A stretch of 64,000 nucleotides of DNA, from positions 268,449-332,448 of the forward strand of contig JAHEAD010000001.1 in the NCBI GenBank assembly GCA_019721075.1, given 5' to 3'. The notes under the pieces are model-generated. The model did no database searches, was not told the origin of the DNA, and worked only from the letters and a program-made list of their open reading frames with translations. Every line of letters begins with the position of its first letter. Position 1 is the first letter of the stretch. Positions 42,774 through 49,434 of this stretch are shown piece after piece. This DNA is from Candidatus Sysuiplasma jiujiangense. Its GTDB lineage: Archaea; Thermoplasmatota; Thermoplasmata; Sysuiplasmatales; Sysuiplasmataceae. The translations under genes and the position numbers were made by a program.

Positions 42774-42820
42774 CCCTCCAGCACCTCCTCAATCTTGCTC
42801 AGCAGTTCCGCAACCTTCTG
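42768..42820 (-). repeat. Regulator-tail repeat, copy 2
   Basis: CGTCACCCCTCCAGCACCTC and following bases, the same start as copy 1. It forms the 3' end of the chimeric ORF and precedes the two-helix membrane protein gene. Confidence 0.8.
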
Positions 42821-42922
42821 CACATACAGCGTTACGATTACAGAGTCAGTTAACGTAATCTTCTGGAACCTGCAGGTGTTCTTTGTAGCACGGTTGAATG
42901 CAAGGCCGAGTTGCCAATTCAT
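42770..42922 (-). CDS. Chimeric 50-residue ORF
   Basis: From ATG 42922: the first ~33 residues (FNRATKNTCRFQKITLTDSV) are a degenerate copy of the 48-residue protein at 41125, and the last ~15 (KVAELLSKIEEVLEG) are the tail of winged-helix regulator B. The join is at VTLYVQ/KVAELL. It records recombination between two gene ends. Whether it is expressed is unknown. Confidence 0.55.
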   Translation of the reverse strand: MNWQLGLAFNRATKNTCRFQKITLTDSVIVTLYVQKVAELLSKIEEVLEG

Positions 42923-42932
42923 AGTTTTACTC

Positions 42933-43916
42933 CTATCTGGTCTTCCCTTCCTTTGTGGCTTCATCGTTGATTACAACCTGTGAAAGAATCTTAGATAGAT
43001 ACTCCATCAGGGAGACCGTCATTCTGAAACCGAGCAATGCGTCCTGATATGTCGACAAATAAATTTCTCTATGGGCACCTATCTGTAGGAATTGATCAAC
43101 CTTCTTCTGAAGATTCCCAATGCTCTCGATCAGATTCTTCTGTGCGCCTACGATCTCGAAAATCCGCTCATCCTTTGAGGGTCTACCCTTCTCTGAATCC
43201 GACTTCTCGTTGATTGCTTTCTTTAGTTCATTCAGTTTGTTATTTAGATAGGGGTCAAACCTATCCCAGGAGGCTCTGAGGTCGGTAAGTATGTCTGAGG
43301 CGTCTGATTGCGGCCCGAGCAATAGTTTTTCATTGGCACTCTGAACCTTCTCAAAAACAGTGCTAAATCCTTCTAACTTAGGTCTCTCAATTTCCACAAT
43401 CCATTTTTCTCCATAGCCAATATCAGCCAGAAATTTTGTCCATTTAGTTTGCGAAAATGACCACAAACCACCGAGTTGCAACGTTCCTGATGGATTTGGA
43501 GAGCCTGATCCTTGCCTTGTGTTGTCTGCACGAACTTCCTCATAGAAGCCCGTCAATTGTAGGTAGATGTCTATATCATCTGTCCTCTTTGACTCAATAA
43601 AATTAATAGCCTCCTGATTCAAGTAAAGATAGTAGCGCACTTGAGCTGACATTGTTGGTGTAATTTCTTGAAAACACAAAGATGAACTGCTTATAGTTAC
43701 GCCACCAAAGCTGATTTCTAGGATGGAAGGTTTGATCCTATATGTGGTTCTTATTTGCATATTTGGTTGTTGTTGGAAAGTTCCATAATCGACCGAAATA
43801 TTCAATTCCAACTCGACAACACAAAATGGAAGTCGGCTCCTAACTATCAGTTTTGGGTCGCCCTGTATCAATATCTTTCCATTATTTCCCACACCCTGCT
43901 CTGAATGAAATGGCAT
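42933..43916 (-). CDS. Unknown protein, paralogue 2 of a two-copy family (327 aa)
   Basis: A beta-rich N-terminal half (VVELELNISVDYGTFQQ, ISFGGVTISSSSLCFQ) and a helical C-terminal half with a long coil (IVGAQKNLIESIGNLQKKVD). The central GYGEKWIVEIERP block matches paralogue 1. Shared low-GC composition and shared flanking repeats suggest both came in as cassettes. No membrane segment and no catalytic motif that I can identify. Confidence 0.65.
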   Translation of the reverse strand: MPFHSEQGVGNNGKILIQGDPKLIVRSRLPFCVVELELNISVDYGTFQQQPNMQIRTTYRIKPSILEISFGGVTISSSSLCFQEITPTMSAQVRYYLYLNQEAINFIESKRTDDIDIYLQLTGFYEEVRADNTRQGSGSPNPSGTLQLGGLWSFSQTKWTKFLADIGYGEKWIVEIERPKLEGFSTVFEKVQSANEKLLLGPQSDASDILTDLRASWDRFDPYLNNKLNELKKAINEKSDSEKGRPSKDERIFEIVGAQKNLIESIGNLQKKVDQFLQIGAHREIYLSTYQDALLGFRMTVSLMEYLSKILSQVVINDEATKEGKTR

Positions 43917-43970
43917 TTATTGTATGCCTCCACGTCTTGTCTGCTTAATGTCACTGATGTAGTTATCTTT

Positions 43971-44023
43971 CGTCACCCCTCCAGCACCTCCTCAATCTTC
44001 TTCAGGAGCTCAGCGACCCTCTT
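43971..44023 (-). repeat. Regulator-tail repeat, copy 1 (3' end of regulator B)
   Basis: CGTCACCCCTCCAGCACCTC and following bases. This copy is part of the intact regulator gene and is presumably the source of the other two. Confidence 0.8.
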
Positions 44024-44260
44024 GCCCTTGGGGGTGAGCGAAATCATGTTGCGGGCAGGATAGGAGGAATTGTCGATGCGTTGGGTTATCAAACCAAGTT
44101 CCTTTAATTCTGAGATTGAACGTACTAGCTGATTGTTTGGAATGTCATAATCACCCAATATCTTTGTGAAATATGACTCCCCTTCAAGAAGATGATAAAG
44201 TAGTCTCAAAATTCCCGACTGCCGTTCGAGTTTCTTCAAACCTGACGCCCCGGCTTTCAT
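43973..44260 (-). CDS. Winged-helix regulator B (95 aa)
   Basis: The product (LKKLERQSGILRLLYHLLEG, then IDNSSYPARNMISLTPKGKR and a C-terminal helix ending KIEEVLEG) is a winged-helix protein paralogous to regulator A at 38312. It is divergent from the ribbon-helix-helix-like gene, and the 99-base gap holds three operator-like copies. It probably represses both directions and acts as a lifestyle or defence-gene switch. Confidence 0.78.
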   Translation of the reverse strand: MKAGASGLKKLERQSGILRLLYHLLEGESYFTKILGDYDIPNNQLVRSISELKELGLITQRIDNSSYPARNMISLTPKGKRVAELLKKIEEVLEG

Positions 44261-44277
44261 CAGACCAACATCGGGTA

Positions 44278-44352
44278 GCTATCGGATAAGTTATAAGATT
44301 GTAATCGCTATTCGATACTGATATATACTTCGTCTATTATTATCTGATAGCG
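44278..44352. promoter_or_regulatory. Triple operator-like repeats in a divergent promoter
   Basis: Three related sequences: GCTATCGGATAAG (44278-44290), CGCTATTCGATA (44306-44317) and, inverted, TTATCTGATAGCG (about 44339-44352). A TATATA core at about 44321-44326 lies between copies two and three, around 35 bases upstream of the ATG at 44360. This arrangement fits binding by regulator B or by the 64-residue protein. Confidence 0.55.
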
Positions 44353-44359
44353 ATGGAAT

Positions 44360-44554
44360 ATGAACCCTTCTGAGAGTATGTATGTCAGGATAGGTGCCTC
44401 AATACGAAGAGACCAAAAAGAATGGCTTGACGAGCACGCTGAGTATAGCATTTCCGGCATACTTCAGAAGGGAATAGACGAATTGATGGATGTTGAGAGG
44501 CTGCTTAAGGAAGGCAGAATCGTCCCAAAAGAAGAGCAGGAGGCCTCCCAATGA
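44360..44554 (+). CDS. Small putative ribbon-helix-helix DNA-binding protein (64 aa)
   Basis: The product has YVRIGASIRRDQKEWLDEHA followed by a helix SISGILQKGIDELMD, a pattern like CopG/Arc-type proteins (beta strand, helix, helix). First gene of the rightward run that continues to the integrase. It would be a transcription regulator; its stop overlaps the next ATG. Confidence 0.6.
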   Translation: MNPSESMYVRIGASIRRDQKEWLDEHAEYSISGILQKGIDELMDVERLLKEGRIVPKEEQEASQ

Positions 44555-45108
44555 CCGACCCCGGGCACTATCTGTGCTGCCTCTGCGGCGACAGGATAGA
44601 AACCCTTGAATCTCCCTTTGTTTTCACTTCGGAACGGCTGGGTAACGTGGATGCAGGCAGCGACGGAGTGCTGTGGCTGCCTGGCGCGAAGGCCCACAAG
44701 CTCTGCCACCAGAGGCTGGTTGAGAACGGGAACCGTTACCCTTCGAGTATCAATCGGCGCGTAAACATCCCTTTCCGTGTGAATATGTTAAGGGCGCTCT
44801 TTGAAGGGAGGAAGACCGCAACATCGAGGACAAAACGCTATGGTGTTCCCGGGGACACTTTTTCTGTTTCGGGACAGCTTTTCCGGATTCTCAAGGTCAG
44901 GACAGAGAAGCTCTCCATTGTCGCAAGGGAATATTGGGCAAAGGAGGGATGCGCGTCACCATCCGAATTCATCGCAACATGGGAGTGGATACATCCGCGC
45001 AAAGGATGGGATCCTGAGCAGTTCGTTTTCGTGCACGAGTTCGAGATGGTGAAAACTGACCGTGGCATCTGCCTGACTGACCAGAGAACTGTGGAGGTGG
45101 AGGCATGA
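44551..45108 (+). CDS. ASCH-domain protein with N-terminal zinc site (185 aa)
   Basis: An N-terminal C-C-L-C-G pair and a later H-K-L-C-H form a zinc site. From about residue 72 an ASCH (PUA-like) domain is seen: PFRVNMLRALFEGRKTATSR, GDTFSVSGQLFRILKV, IATWEWIHPRKGW and FVFVHEFEMV. ASCH domains bind RNA or modified nucleotides and are frequent in phages. ATGA overlaps on both sides. Confidence 0.8.
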   Translation: MTDPGHYLCCLCGDRIETLESPFVFTSERLGNVDAGSDGVLWLPGAKAHKLCHQRLVENGNRYPSSINRRVNIPFRVNMLRALFEGRKTATSRTKRYGVPGDTFSVSGQLFRILKVRTEKLSIVAREYWAKEGCASPSEFIATWEWIHPRKGWDPEQFVFVHEFEMVKTDRGICLTDQRTVEVEA

Positions 45109-45323
45109 CCGATTTTGTGTGCCCTCGCTGCAGGTCGCCCGCTGAGATAAAGGACTACTTCTCCCTCGGCGGAGGAGAGAGCACCTACGTCATCGAGTGC
45201 ACTTCCGATTCCTGCGCAGTATCCAGACCCATGAGGATAAGTTTGTCCGGTAACCGTTCTGCCGCGCGTGCTGCTACACTGGCTGAAATTTTTCTTCATC
45301 TCAAGGAGGGCGTAATGATATGA
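45105..45323 (+). CDS. Zinc-binding protein (72 aa), Lar/Com-like appearance
   Basis: C-P-R-C at residue ~6 and two later cysteines (IECTSDSCAVS) form a zinc site. The C-terminus carries AARAATLAEIFLHLKEG. Overall it looks like the short phage restriction-alleviation or Com-type zinc proteins, but similarity is only in layout. A GGAGG site precedes the ATG. Confidence 0.55.
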   Translation: MTDFVCPRCRSPAEIKDYFSLGGGESTYVIECTSDSCAVSRPMRISLSGNRSAARAATLAEIFLHLKEGVMI

Positions 45324-45550
45324 ATCCGGAAACTGCCACTGTCACGCTGCAACCACAGAATCCTGGTAATCTGAGGACTTTCATCGCAATTTCCGAGGTG
45401 AAGAAAGACATGGAAACTCTCGCAACTCTGCTGGTTACTCCGAAGAGGCACTGGTCGCTCGAGGAGATTGCCGAGTGCCTGCAGAGCGATGCAAAGAGGC
45501 TGAGCGACCTCGAGAACAAGTTCAATTTTGAGAAGGAGGTGTTCGAGTAA
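45320..45550 (+). CDS. Unknown 76-residue protein
   Basis: ATGA overlaps with both neighbours. The product contains TFIAISEVKKDMETLATLLV and RHWSLEEIAECLQSDAKRLS, helical with an HTH-like second half. Not recognised. Confidence 0.55.
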   Translation: MNPETATVTLQPQNPGNLRTFIAISEVKKDMETLATLLVTPKRHWSLEEIAECLQSDAKRLSDLENKFNFEKEVFE

Positions 45551-45780
45551 TGTGTAAATCCTGCAGCAGGCAGTGCGGGTGCCCTTGCGAACCCGAGGAT
45601 ATCATCCTTTCCGCGATAGGATTCCCATTCTGCATGCGATGCGAGCACCCCCTGGCTCTTCATGATTACAAGACATCCGGTGAGCATCCCATCCCCGAGC
45701 ACCGGATGAAGGCTGCGGCTGTTCCGGCCTCAGAACCGATTCCCGGAATGCCGCAACCGGTTTACATGGAGATGAGGTGA
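45550..45780 (+). CDS. Cysteine-rich protein (76 aa)
   Basis: The N-terminus has seven cysteines in MCKSCSRQCGCPCEPED and FCMRCEHPL, sufficient for two metal sites; the C-terminal half is Pro-rich and probably unstructured. Zinc or iron-sulfur binding cannot be told apart by eye. Confidence 0.55.
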   Translation: MCKSCSRQCGCPCEPEDIILSAIGFPFCMRCEHPLALHDYKTSGEHPIPEHRMKAAAVPASEPIPGMPQPVYMEMR

Positions 45781-46140
45781 ATGGAACAGTTGGAAAAAGA
45801 GTATGTGATGGAAGCAAAGCAGAAGTGGAAGGAACTCACTGAAATGATGTCGTTCGAGCCTGAGGAAGTCAAACTCGCGACATTTCAGGGCCTTCTCAGA
45901 CCCTTCGTTTACTGGTCGGAGAGCAGGCAGGGGAAGAAGCCCCCTGCTGCCGAGTTTTCCCCATGGTATGTGAAATACCATGAACTGAAACCGTCGAACG
46001 ACAGGAGATATCTGTCAATCGAGACGAAGATTCCCGAAGACAGGTTCCGCGAAGTGCTCAAGGATGCCAAGATGCACGGCTATGCCTATGACCCCGACGG
46101 AAGGGGATTCCTGAAGGTTGGGGAGGGGGCGACAGCATGA
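45781..46140 (+). CDS. Unknown 119-residue protein
   Basis: Starts directly after the preceding stop with GAGATGAGGTG upstream. Helical and charged (VMEAKQKWKELTEMMSFEPE), with Lys/Arg/Asp-rich C-terminal half ending FLKVGEGATA. No recognised family. Confidence 0.6.
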   Translation: MEQLEKEYVMEAKQKWKELTEMMSFEPEEVKLATFQGLLRPFVYWSESRQGKKPPAAEFSPWYVKYHELKPSNDRRYLSIETKIPEDRFREVLKDAKMHGYAYDPDGRGFLKVGEGATA

Positions 46141-46271
46141 ACACAGTCCAAAAGCAGCCCGAGAAGGTGGCAGTGTGTGTCTCCTGCCTCGGTGACATAC
46201 TCAAGGGTGAGGCTCTCGTCCGCGATAGAAAGGGAAACCCGTTACACGCATGGTGCAAGGGAGAGGATTGA
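46137..46271 (+). CDS. 44-residue zinc-ribbon microprotein
   Basis: ATGA overlap with the preceding gene. C-V-S-C near residue 14 and H-A-W-C near residue 37 form a zinc site. The stop abuts the next ATG. Confidence 0.55.
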   Translation: MNTVQKQPEKVAVCVSCLGDILKGEALVRDRKGNPLHAWCKGED

Positions 46272-46538
46272 ATGGACATATTGAGGGGATGGATAGGCAG
46301 CGAAGTCTGCGCAACACGGCTCAGCGATAAGAAGGATGTGTGCGGAGTGCTCGAAGCAGTGGATGAGGATGGGATAATCATCCATGTGCAGGCATTCGAG
46401 CGGGAGGAGTTCGTCCCGAAGCACAACCTCAAGTGTGTTGAAAGGCAGGTTCAGGGAGAAAGGGAGGCGGCAGTGTCAGAAGGGATTGGGATGCAGTCCA
46501 GGGCGACAGACAAACTAAGGGAGGCGCTTCTCGCTTGA
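46272..46538 (+). CDS. LSm/SH3-barrel-like protein (88 aa)
   Basis: The first 58 residues read WIGSEVCATRLSDKKDVCGV, LEAVDEDGIIIHV and EFVPKHNLKCVE. This follows the Sm1-like sequence of strands (I-G-x-x-V, G-x-L-x-x-V-D-x-x-G-I, F-V-P-x-x-x-L), so an RNA-binding Sm-type barrel is plausible. The C-terminal 30 residues are a charged helix. Not identified as a specific family. Confidence 0.55.
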   Translation: MDILRGWIGSEVCATRLSDKKDVCGVLEAVDEDGIIIHVQAFEREEFVPKHNLKCVERQVQGEREAAVSEGIGMQSRATDKLREALLA

Positions 46539-46861
46539 GAATAGAGAGGGTGGGATTCAGGCGGTTGCGCAGCTTCGGCGAATACGAGAACATGGGAATT
46601 GAGGTTGAGGCTTCGGTCGCGGAGGGCGAGACACCCGAACAGGTGTTTGAGGAGCTGCAGAAGTGGGGCGCAGACAGGCTCGCAGAGGCGATTGAAATGC
46701 CGAAGGTGTCCGAACTCCAAAAGGAGAAGAGGGAACTCGAGGAAAGCGTCTCGAACCTCAGAAGAGAGTGCTGGAACAGGAGCCGTGAGCTTGAGGACAT
46801 TGCGCTGAGAATACGCAACCTGAAGCAACTCAGACTTGAAGAGGAGAGTGACGCGCAATGA
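46535..46861 (+). CDS. Coiled-coil protein (108 aa)
   Basis: TTG at 46535 overlaps the preceding stop (TTGA). The N-terminal 60 residues are mixed alpha/beta (MGIEVEASVAEGETPEQVFE) and the C-terminal half is a Glu/Arg/Leu coiled coil (KEKRELEESVSNLRREC). Similar small coiled-coil proteins occur in phage early regions. Function unknown. Confidence 0.6.
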   Translation: MRIERVGFRRLRSFGEYENMGIEVEASVAEGETPEQVFEELQKWGADRLAEAIEMPKVSELQKEKRELEESVSNLRRECWNRSRELEDIALRIRNLKQLRLEEESDAQ

Positions 46862-46980
46862 CATGGAAGTGCGAGATTTGCGGCGAGAAATTCGACGGGC
46901 ATCTAATCAGACACACATTGGTGTGTTTAGTCCTGTCGACTGTCGAACTGATCAGACTGAGGAGGGCGGTGGCGAAATGA
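46858..46980 (+). CDS. 40-residue C2H2 zinc-finger microprotein
   Basis: MTWKCEICGEKFDGHLIRHT contains C-x2-C and H-x3-H with a short loop, a minimal C2H2 finger. The start and stop both overlap neighbours by ATGA. Confidence 0.55.
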   Translation: MTWKCEICGEKFDGHLIRHTLVCLVLSTVELIRLRRAVAK

Positions 46981-47444
46981 AAGACTCGCTTACTCTCGAT
47001 GAGTATCAGCTTCTCGCTTCGCGTACGGCCAACGGCATCGATAACCAGACTGACCGAAGATTCAACGCGCTGCTCGGCCTGATTGGCGAAACCGGTGAAT
47101 TTGTGGAGAATGCCTTCAGGCGGCCTGTGGTCACAGGCAGTTTCATGAGGCAATATTCTGAGTTTGTGGATATAGTGGTTGAGTTCGGTCGCGAATCCGA
47201 ACGAATCAAGCATGAACTCTTCCACAAACATCCGAAGGGGCACAAAATCGAGGAGCCGAAACTGACAATGGAGAACTGCAGGGAAGAGCTCGGCGATATT
47301 CTCTGGTATCTGACATGGCTCTGCTCAGAGTTTGGATTCAGCCTCGAAGAAGTAGCGCAGGCGAATATCGACAAACTCCGGGAACGCTACCCGGAAGGTT
47401 TCAGCGTCGAACGGAGCATCAACAGGAAGGAGGCAGGAAAATGA
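46977..47444 (+). CDS. MazG-family nucleotide pyrophosphohydrolase
   Basis: ATG at 46977 (ATGA overlap); the frame is open to 46836 but that part overlaps two other genes. The 155-residue product has LLGLIGETGEFVEN, then REELGDILWYLTWLCSEFG and ANIDKLRERYPEGF, the E-x-x-E...E-x-x-D metal-binding pattern of MazG-type enzymes. They hydrolyse (d)NTPs to monophosphates; viral copies can alter nucleotide or alarmone pools. Confidence 0.88.
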   Translation: MKDSLTLDEYQLLASRTANGIDNQTDRRFNALLGLIGETGEFVENAFRRPVVTGSFMRQYSEFVDIVVEFGRESERIKHELFHKHPKGHKIEEPKLTMENCREELGDILWYLTWLCSEFGFSLEEVAQANIDKLRERYPEGFSVERSINRKEAGK

Positions 47445-47923
47445 CATTGGCAGGCAACGCACCATACTCTGACACGGAAGTTCCGGCAGACAAGTCGAAG
47501 TTCCAGATAGAGCAACTGTTGAAGAAGTACGGCGTGTCTGGGTCGCAGTGGACAACCGACTGGGAAAACAACAGAGTCATGTTGCGTTTCGTGTTGACCA
47601 ACAGGGAGGGGAGAAGGATCGGCATTCAGCTGGAACCCCCGATGTTCATGTCGAAGCACAGGACATGGGACAAGACAAGGGGCAGGCACGTTATTGAGGA
47701 ATCGCCCAATTGGGCTCAGTCCATGAGGCTCTTCTACTACTACATCAAGAGCAAGCTCGAGGCAGTCTCCTGGGGACTGAGGGAAGTCGAGCAGGAGTTC
47801 CTCAACGACATCATTGTAAGGGACAGCGCAGGAAGAGAAACAACGGTGGGCAGACTTGTAAGCCGCAATGCGCTTGCGGATCAGAAGCTGGAGTATGAGA
47901 AACTTCGGGAGGCTCAGGAATGA
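47441..47923 (+). CDS. Phage-type protein of unknown function (160 aa)
   Basis: ATG at 47441 follows a GGAGG site. The conserved-looking blocks KKYGVSGSQWTTDWENNRVM, LRFVLTNREGRRIG, RLFYYYIKSKLEAVSWGL and EQEFLNDIIV match the order of a protein family I recall from many tailed-phage genomes (a YGA-x-x-W/F start and LviKAKLEAVExGi...fEeEFLA). Function of that family is unknown. It overlaps the integrase start. Confidence 0.65.
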   Translation: MTLAGNAPYSDTEVPADKSKFQIEQLLKKYGVSGSQWTTDWENNRVMLRFVLTNREGRRIGIQLEPPMFMSKHRTWDKTRGRHVIEESPNWAQSMRLFYYYIKSKLEAVSWGLREVEQEFLNDIIVRDSAGRETTVGRLVSRNALADQKLEYEKLREAQE

Positions 47924-48867
47924 ATCCGTCACAAGGCAGGACTCTTTCTCCCGATGAAAAGGCTGGATTCAGGACTTGGGCAGTGGGAACGGGGAAGTAC
48001 TCGGTGGCAACCGCAAAGAGGATGGCCGGCAGGGTGGCGAGGCTGTCTCTGATTCTTGATGTTTTCAATCCCGTTGCAGAGGAATACTGGAAATGGGTGG
48101 AGAAGGAGCTGTCCCGCGGGAAGAAGGAGAAATCCGTGGCCAATGACATCTGCGACCTGAACGCATGGTTCGAGTACAAGCACATTTCTGTGAACCTGCC
48201 AAAATTGAGGCAGAGAAGGTCGCCGGAACCATGGGTTCCCGACGACAATATTGTGCTTGCGATGATATCGAGGCAGGACAGGAGGCCTGACAGGTCAGCT
48301 GCTGCCAGGGACAAGGTGATTATCGAGATTTTTGCCTTCGGAGGCATCCGCGTGGGGGAACTCGTCCAGCTCAACCTGGACGATCTGCGGGACGGTCTGC
48401 TGCATGTGCGGAGCGAGAAAAGGGAAAAGGAGCGTATGATAGGCCTTCCGGACTTTGTGATGAACGACATCAGTCGCTACATTACCACCTACAGGATAGA
48501 AACATCAAACGCGCTTTTCACCACGAAGAAGGGAAGAGTGACATACGATTACATCAGGAAAATCATAAAGCAGGAAGGAGCGAGAGTCGGCGCGCCGGGA
48601 ATGCACCCTCACGCCCTCCGGCATTTCTGCGGGACGGCGCTGGTGAACGCCGGCGTGAACCTGAGGGCGGTCCAAATGCACCTGGGCCATGCCTCCATCA
48701 GCACGACACAAATATACACGCACCTGAAGGAGACAAAGGTGGCGGAGGTCGTGGCCAGCGCTTTTGAAAACTGCTTTCGGAAAGAGGTGGGAAAAACGGA
48801 ATTTGGGAAAGAAGTCGTGAATGCATGTGAAGGTGGGAATGTACCAAGTGCAGGTGTCGGGATTTGA
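47920..48867 (+). CDS. int: Tyrosine integrase of the element
   Basis: 315 residues with an N-terminal core-binding domain (about 1-100) and a catalytic domain: Arg in FGGIRVGELVQLNL, Lys in VRSEKREKERM, HALRHFCGTA (HxxR), LGHASISTTQIYTH with the last His and the Tyr. The last eight codons lie in the 3' part of tRNA-Gly (opposite strand), so the C-terminus GGNVPSAGVGI is specified by att sequence. In the joined circular form the frame would continue 24 codons past the core. The start overlaps the previous stop (ATGA). Confidence 0.95.
   Translation: MNPSQGRTLSPDEKAGFRTWAVGTGKYSVATAKRMAGRVARLSLILDVFNPVAEEYWKWVEKELSRGKKEKSVANDICDLNAWFEYKHISVNLPKLRQRRSPEPWVPDDNIVLAMISRQDRRPDRSAAARDKVIIEIFAFGGIRVGELVQLNLDDLRDGLLHVRSEKREKERMIGLPDFVMNDISRYITTYRIETSNALFTTKKGRVTYDYIRKIIKQEGARVGAPGMHPHALRHFCGTALVNAGVNLRAVQMHLGHASISTTQIYTHLKETKVAEVVASAFENCFRKEVGKTEFGKEVVNACEGGNVPSAGVGI
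48849..48864 (+). repeat. attR, 16-bp core inside tRNA-Gly
   Basis: Identical to 17446-17461. It corresponds to the discriminator base, the 3' acceptor strand and part of the T-arm of the tRNA. Confidence 0.9.
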
Positions 48868-48935
48868 ACCCGACTTGTTGGCTTTCATCCTTACGATGGA
48901 AGGCCAAAATCCTAACCAGACTAGATTACACCTGC
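48849..48935 (-). tRNA. tRNA-Gly (TCC) with a 13-nt intron
   Basis: Acceptor stem GCAGGTG/CACCTGC is perfect, followed by D-arm ATCT/GGAT, anticodon stem TTGGC/GCCAA and T-arm TCGGG/CCCGA with loop TTCAAAT. The anticodon loop is CT-TCC-A, then an insertion TCGTAAGGATGAA (48884-48896), then A38. Removal gives CTTCCAA, anticodon TCC for glycine. The insert sits at the canonical archaeal site after base 37 and can pair CATC with GATG in a bulge-helix-type structure. The 3' end (discriminator A, no encoded CCA) is the att site. Confidence 0.93.
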
Positions 48936-49153
48936 AACCGGTGAGAGCAGAAAAGCGCCGCCATATTATCTTTTTTGGTCTCTCTTCTATCTGTGTGCAT
49001 TAGCTCTCCTCCGATGGACTAGCAGAAGATTGCAGCATATTGGATTGAATATGAATTTGCGGAAGGAGTCTTTCATTTCATTTCACTTCATTTTCGTGCT
49101 CTGGATTCAGACTAAAGCTTAATATTCAGGTTACCAATGCATTTTCGAAATCT

Positions 49154-49429
49154 ATGGAACTCAAGGTAATCAGGGAAAAGGACAGGGAGATAGAAATAGG
49201 AGCTATTGGGGCAGATGATTCTCTAATGTACCCTCTACTTATGGAGATGTTAAAAAACGAGAAGGTCGCAGAAGCGAAATACATCAAAGGACATCCTGAT
49301 CTTGATGTTCCTTCATTGTATGTAAGGATGAGTTCGGGCGATCCTAAAACAGCATTGAAGAAGGCGGCAGAATCTCTCAACGAAGATTTTTCCTCTTTAA
49401 AGAAGAAGGTTGAGAAGAAGCTGAAATAA
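49154..49429 (+). CDS. rpoL: DNA-directed RNA polymerase subunit L (Rpo11)
   Basis: The 91-residue product has the Rpb11/RpoL layout: an N-terminal strand (MELKVIREKDREIEIGA), the helix LMYPLLMEMLKNEKVAEAKY, GHPDLDVPSLYVRMSSGDPK and the C-terminal helix ALKKAAESLNEDF. It forms the assembly platform of the archaeal polymerase with Rpo3. It is followed after 5 bases by truD, so the pair is probably one operon. Confidence 0.85.
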   Translation: MELKVIREKDREIEIGAIGADDSLMYPLLMEMLKNEKVAEAKYIKGHPDLDVPSLYVRMSSGDPKTALKKAAESLNEDFSSLKKKVEKKLK

Positions 49430-49434
49430 TTCCT

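Larger units (their letters stand above)
17446..48864. mobile_element. Integrated element in tRNA-Gly (temperate virus or virus-like plasmid), ~31.4 kb
   Basis: The limits are set by a 16-bp direct repeat (TGCAGGTGTCGGGATT) at 17446-17461 and 48849-48864. The right copy is the 3' end of tRNA-Gly, and the tyrosine integrase gene overlaps it. Joining the ends extends the integrase frame across the junction to an ATGA overlap with the first left-end gene, which supports the boundaries. Contents in order: helicase, iterons, putative initiator, DUF5131, secreted and membrane proteins, ATPase, resolvase, two accessory blocks, overlapping small genes, integrase. No capsid protein was recognised. Accessory blocks differ visibly in base composition from the GC-richer backbone. 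Confidence 0.92.
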
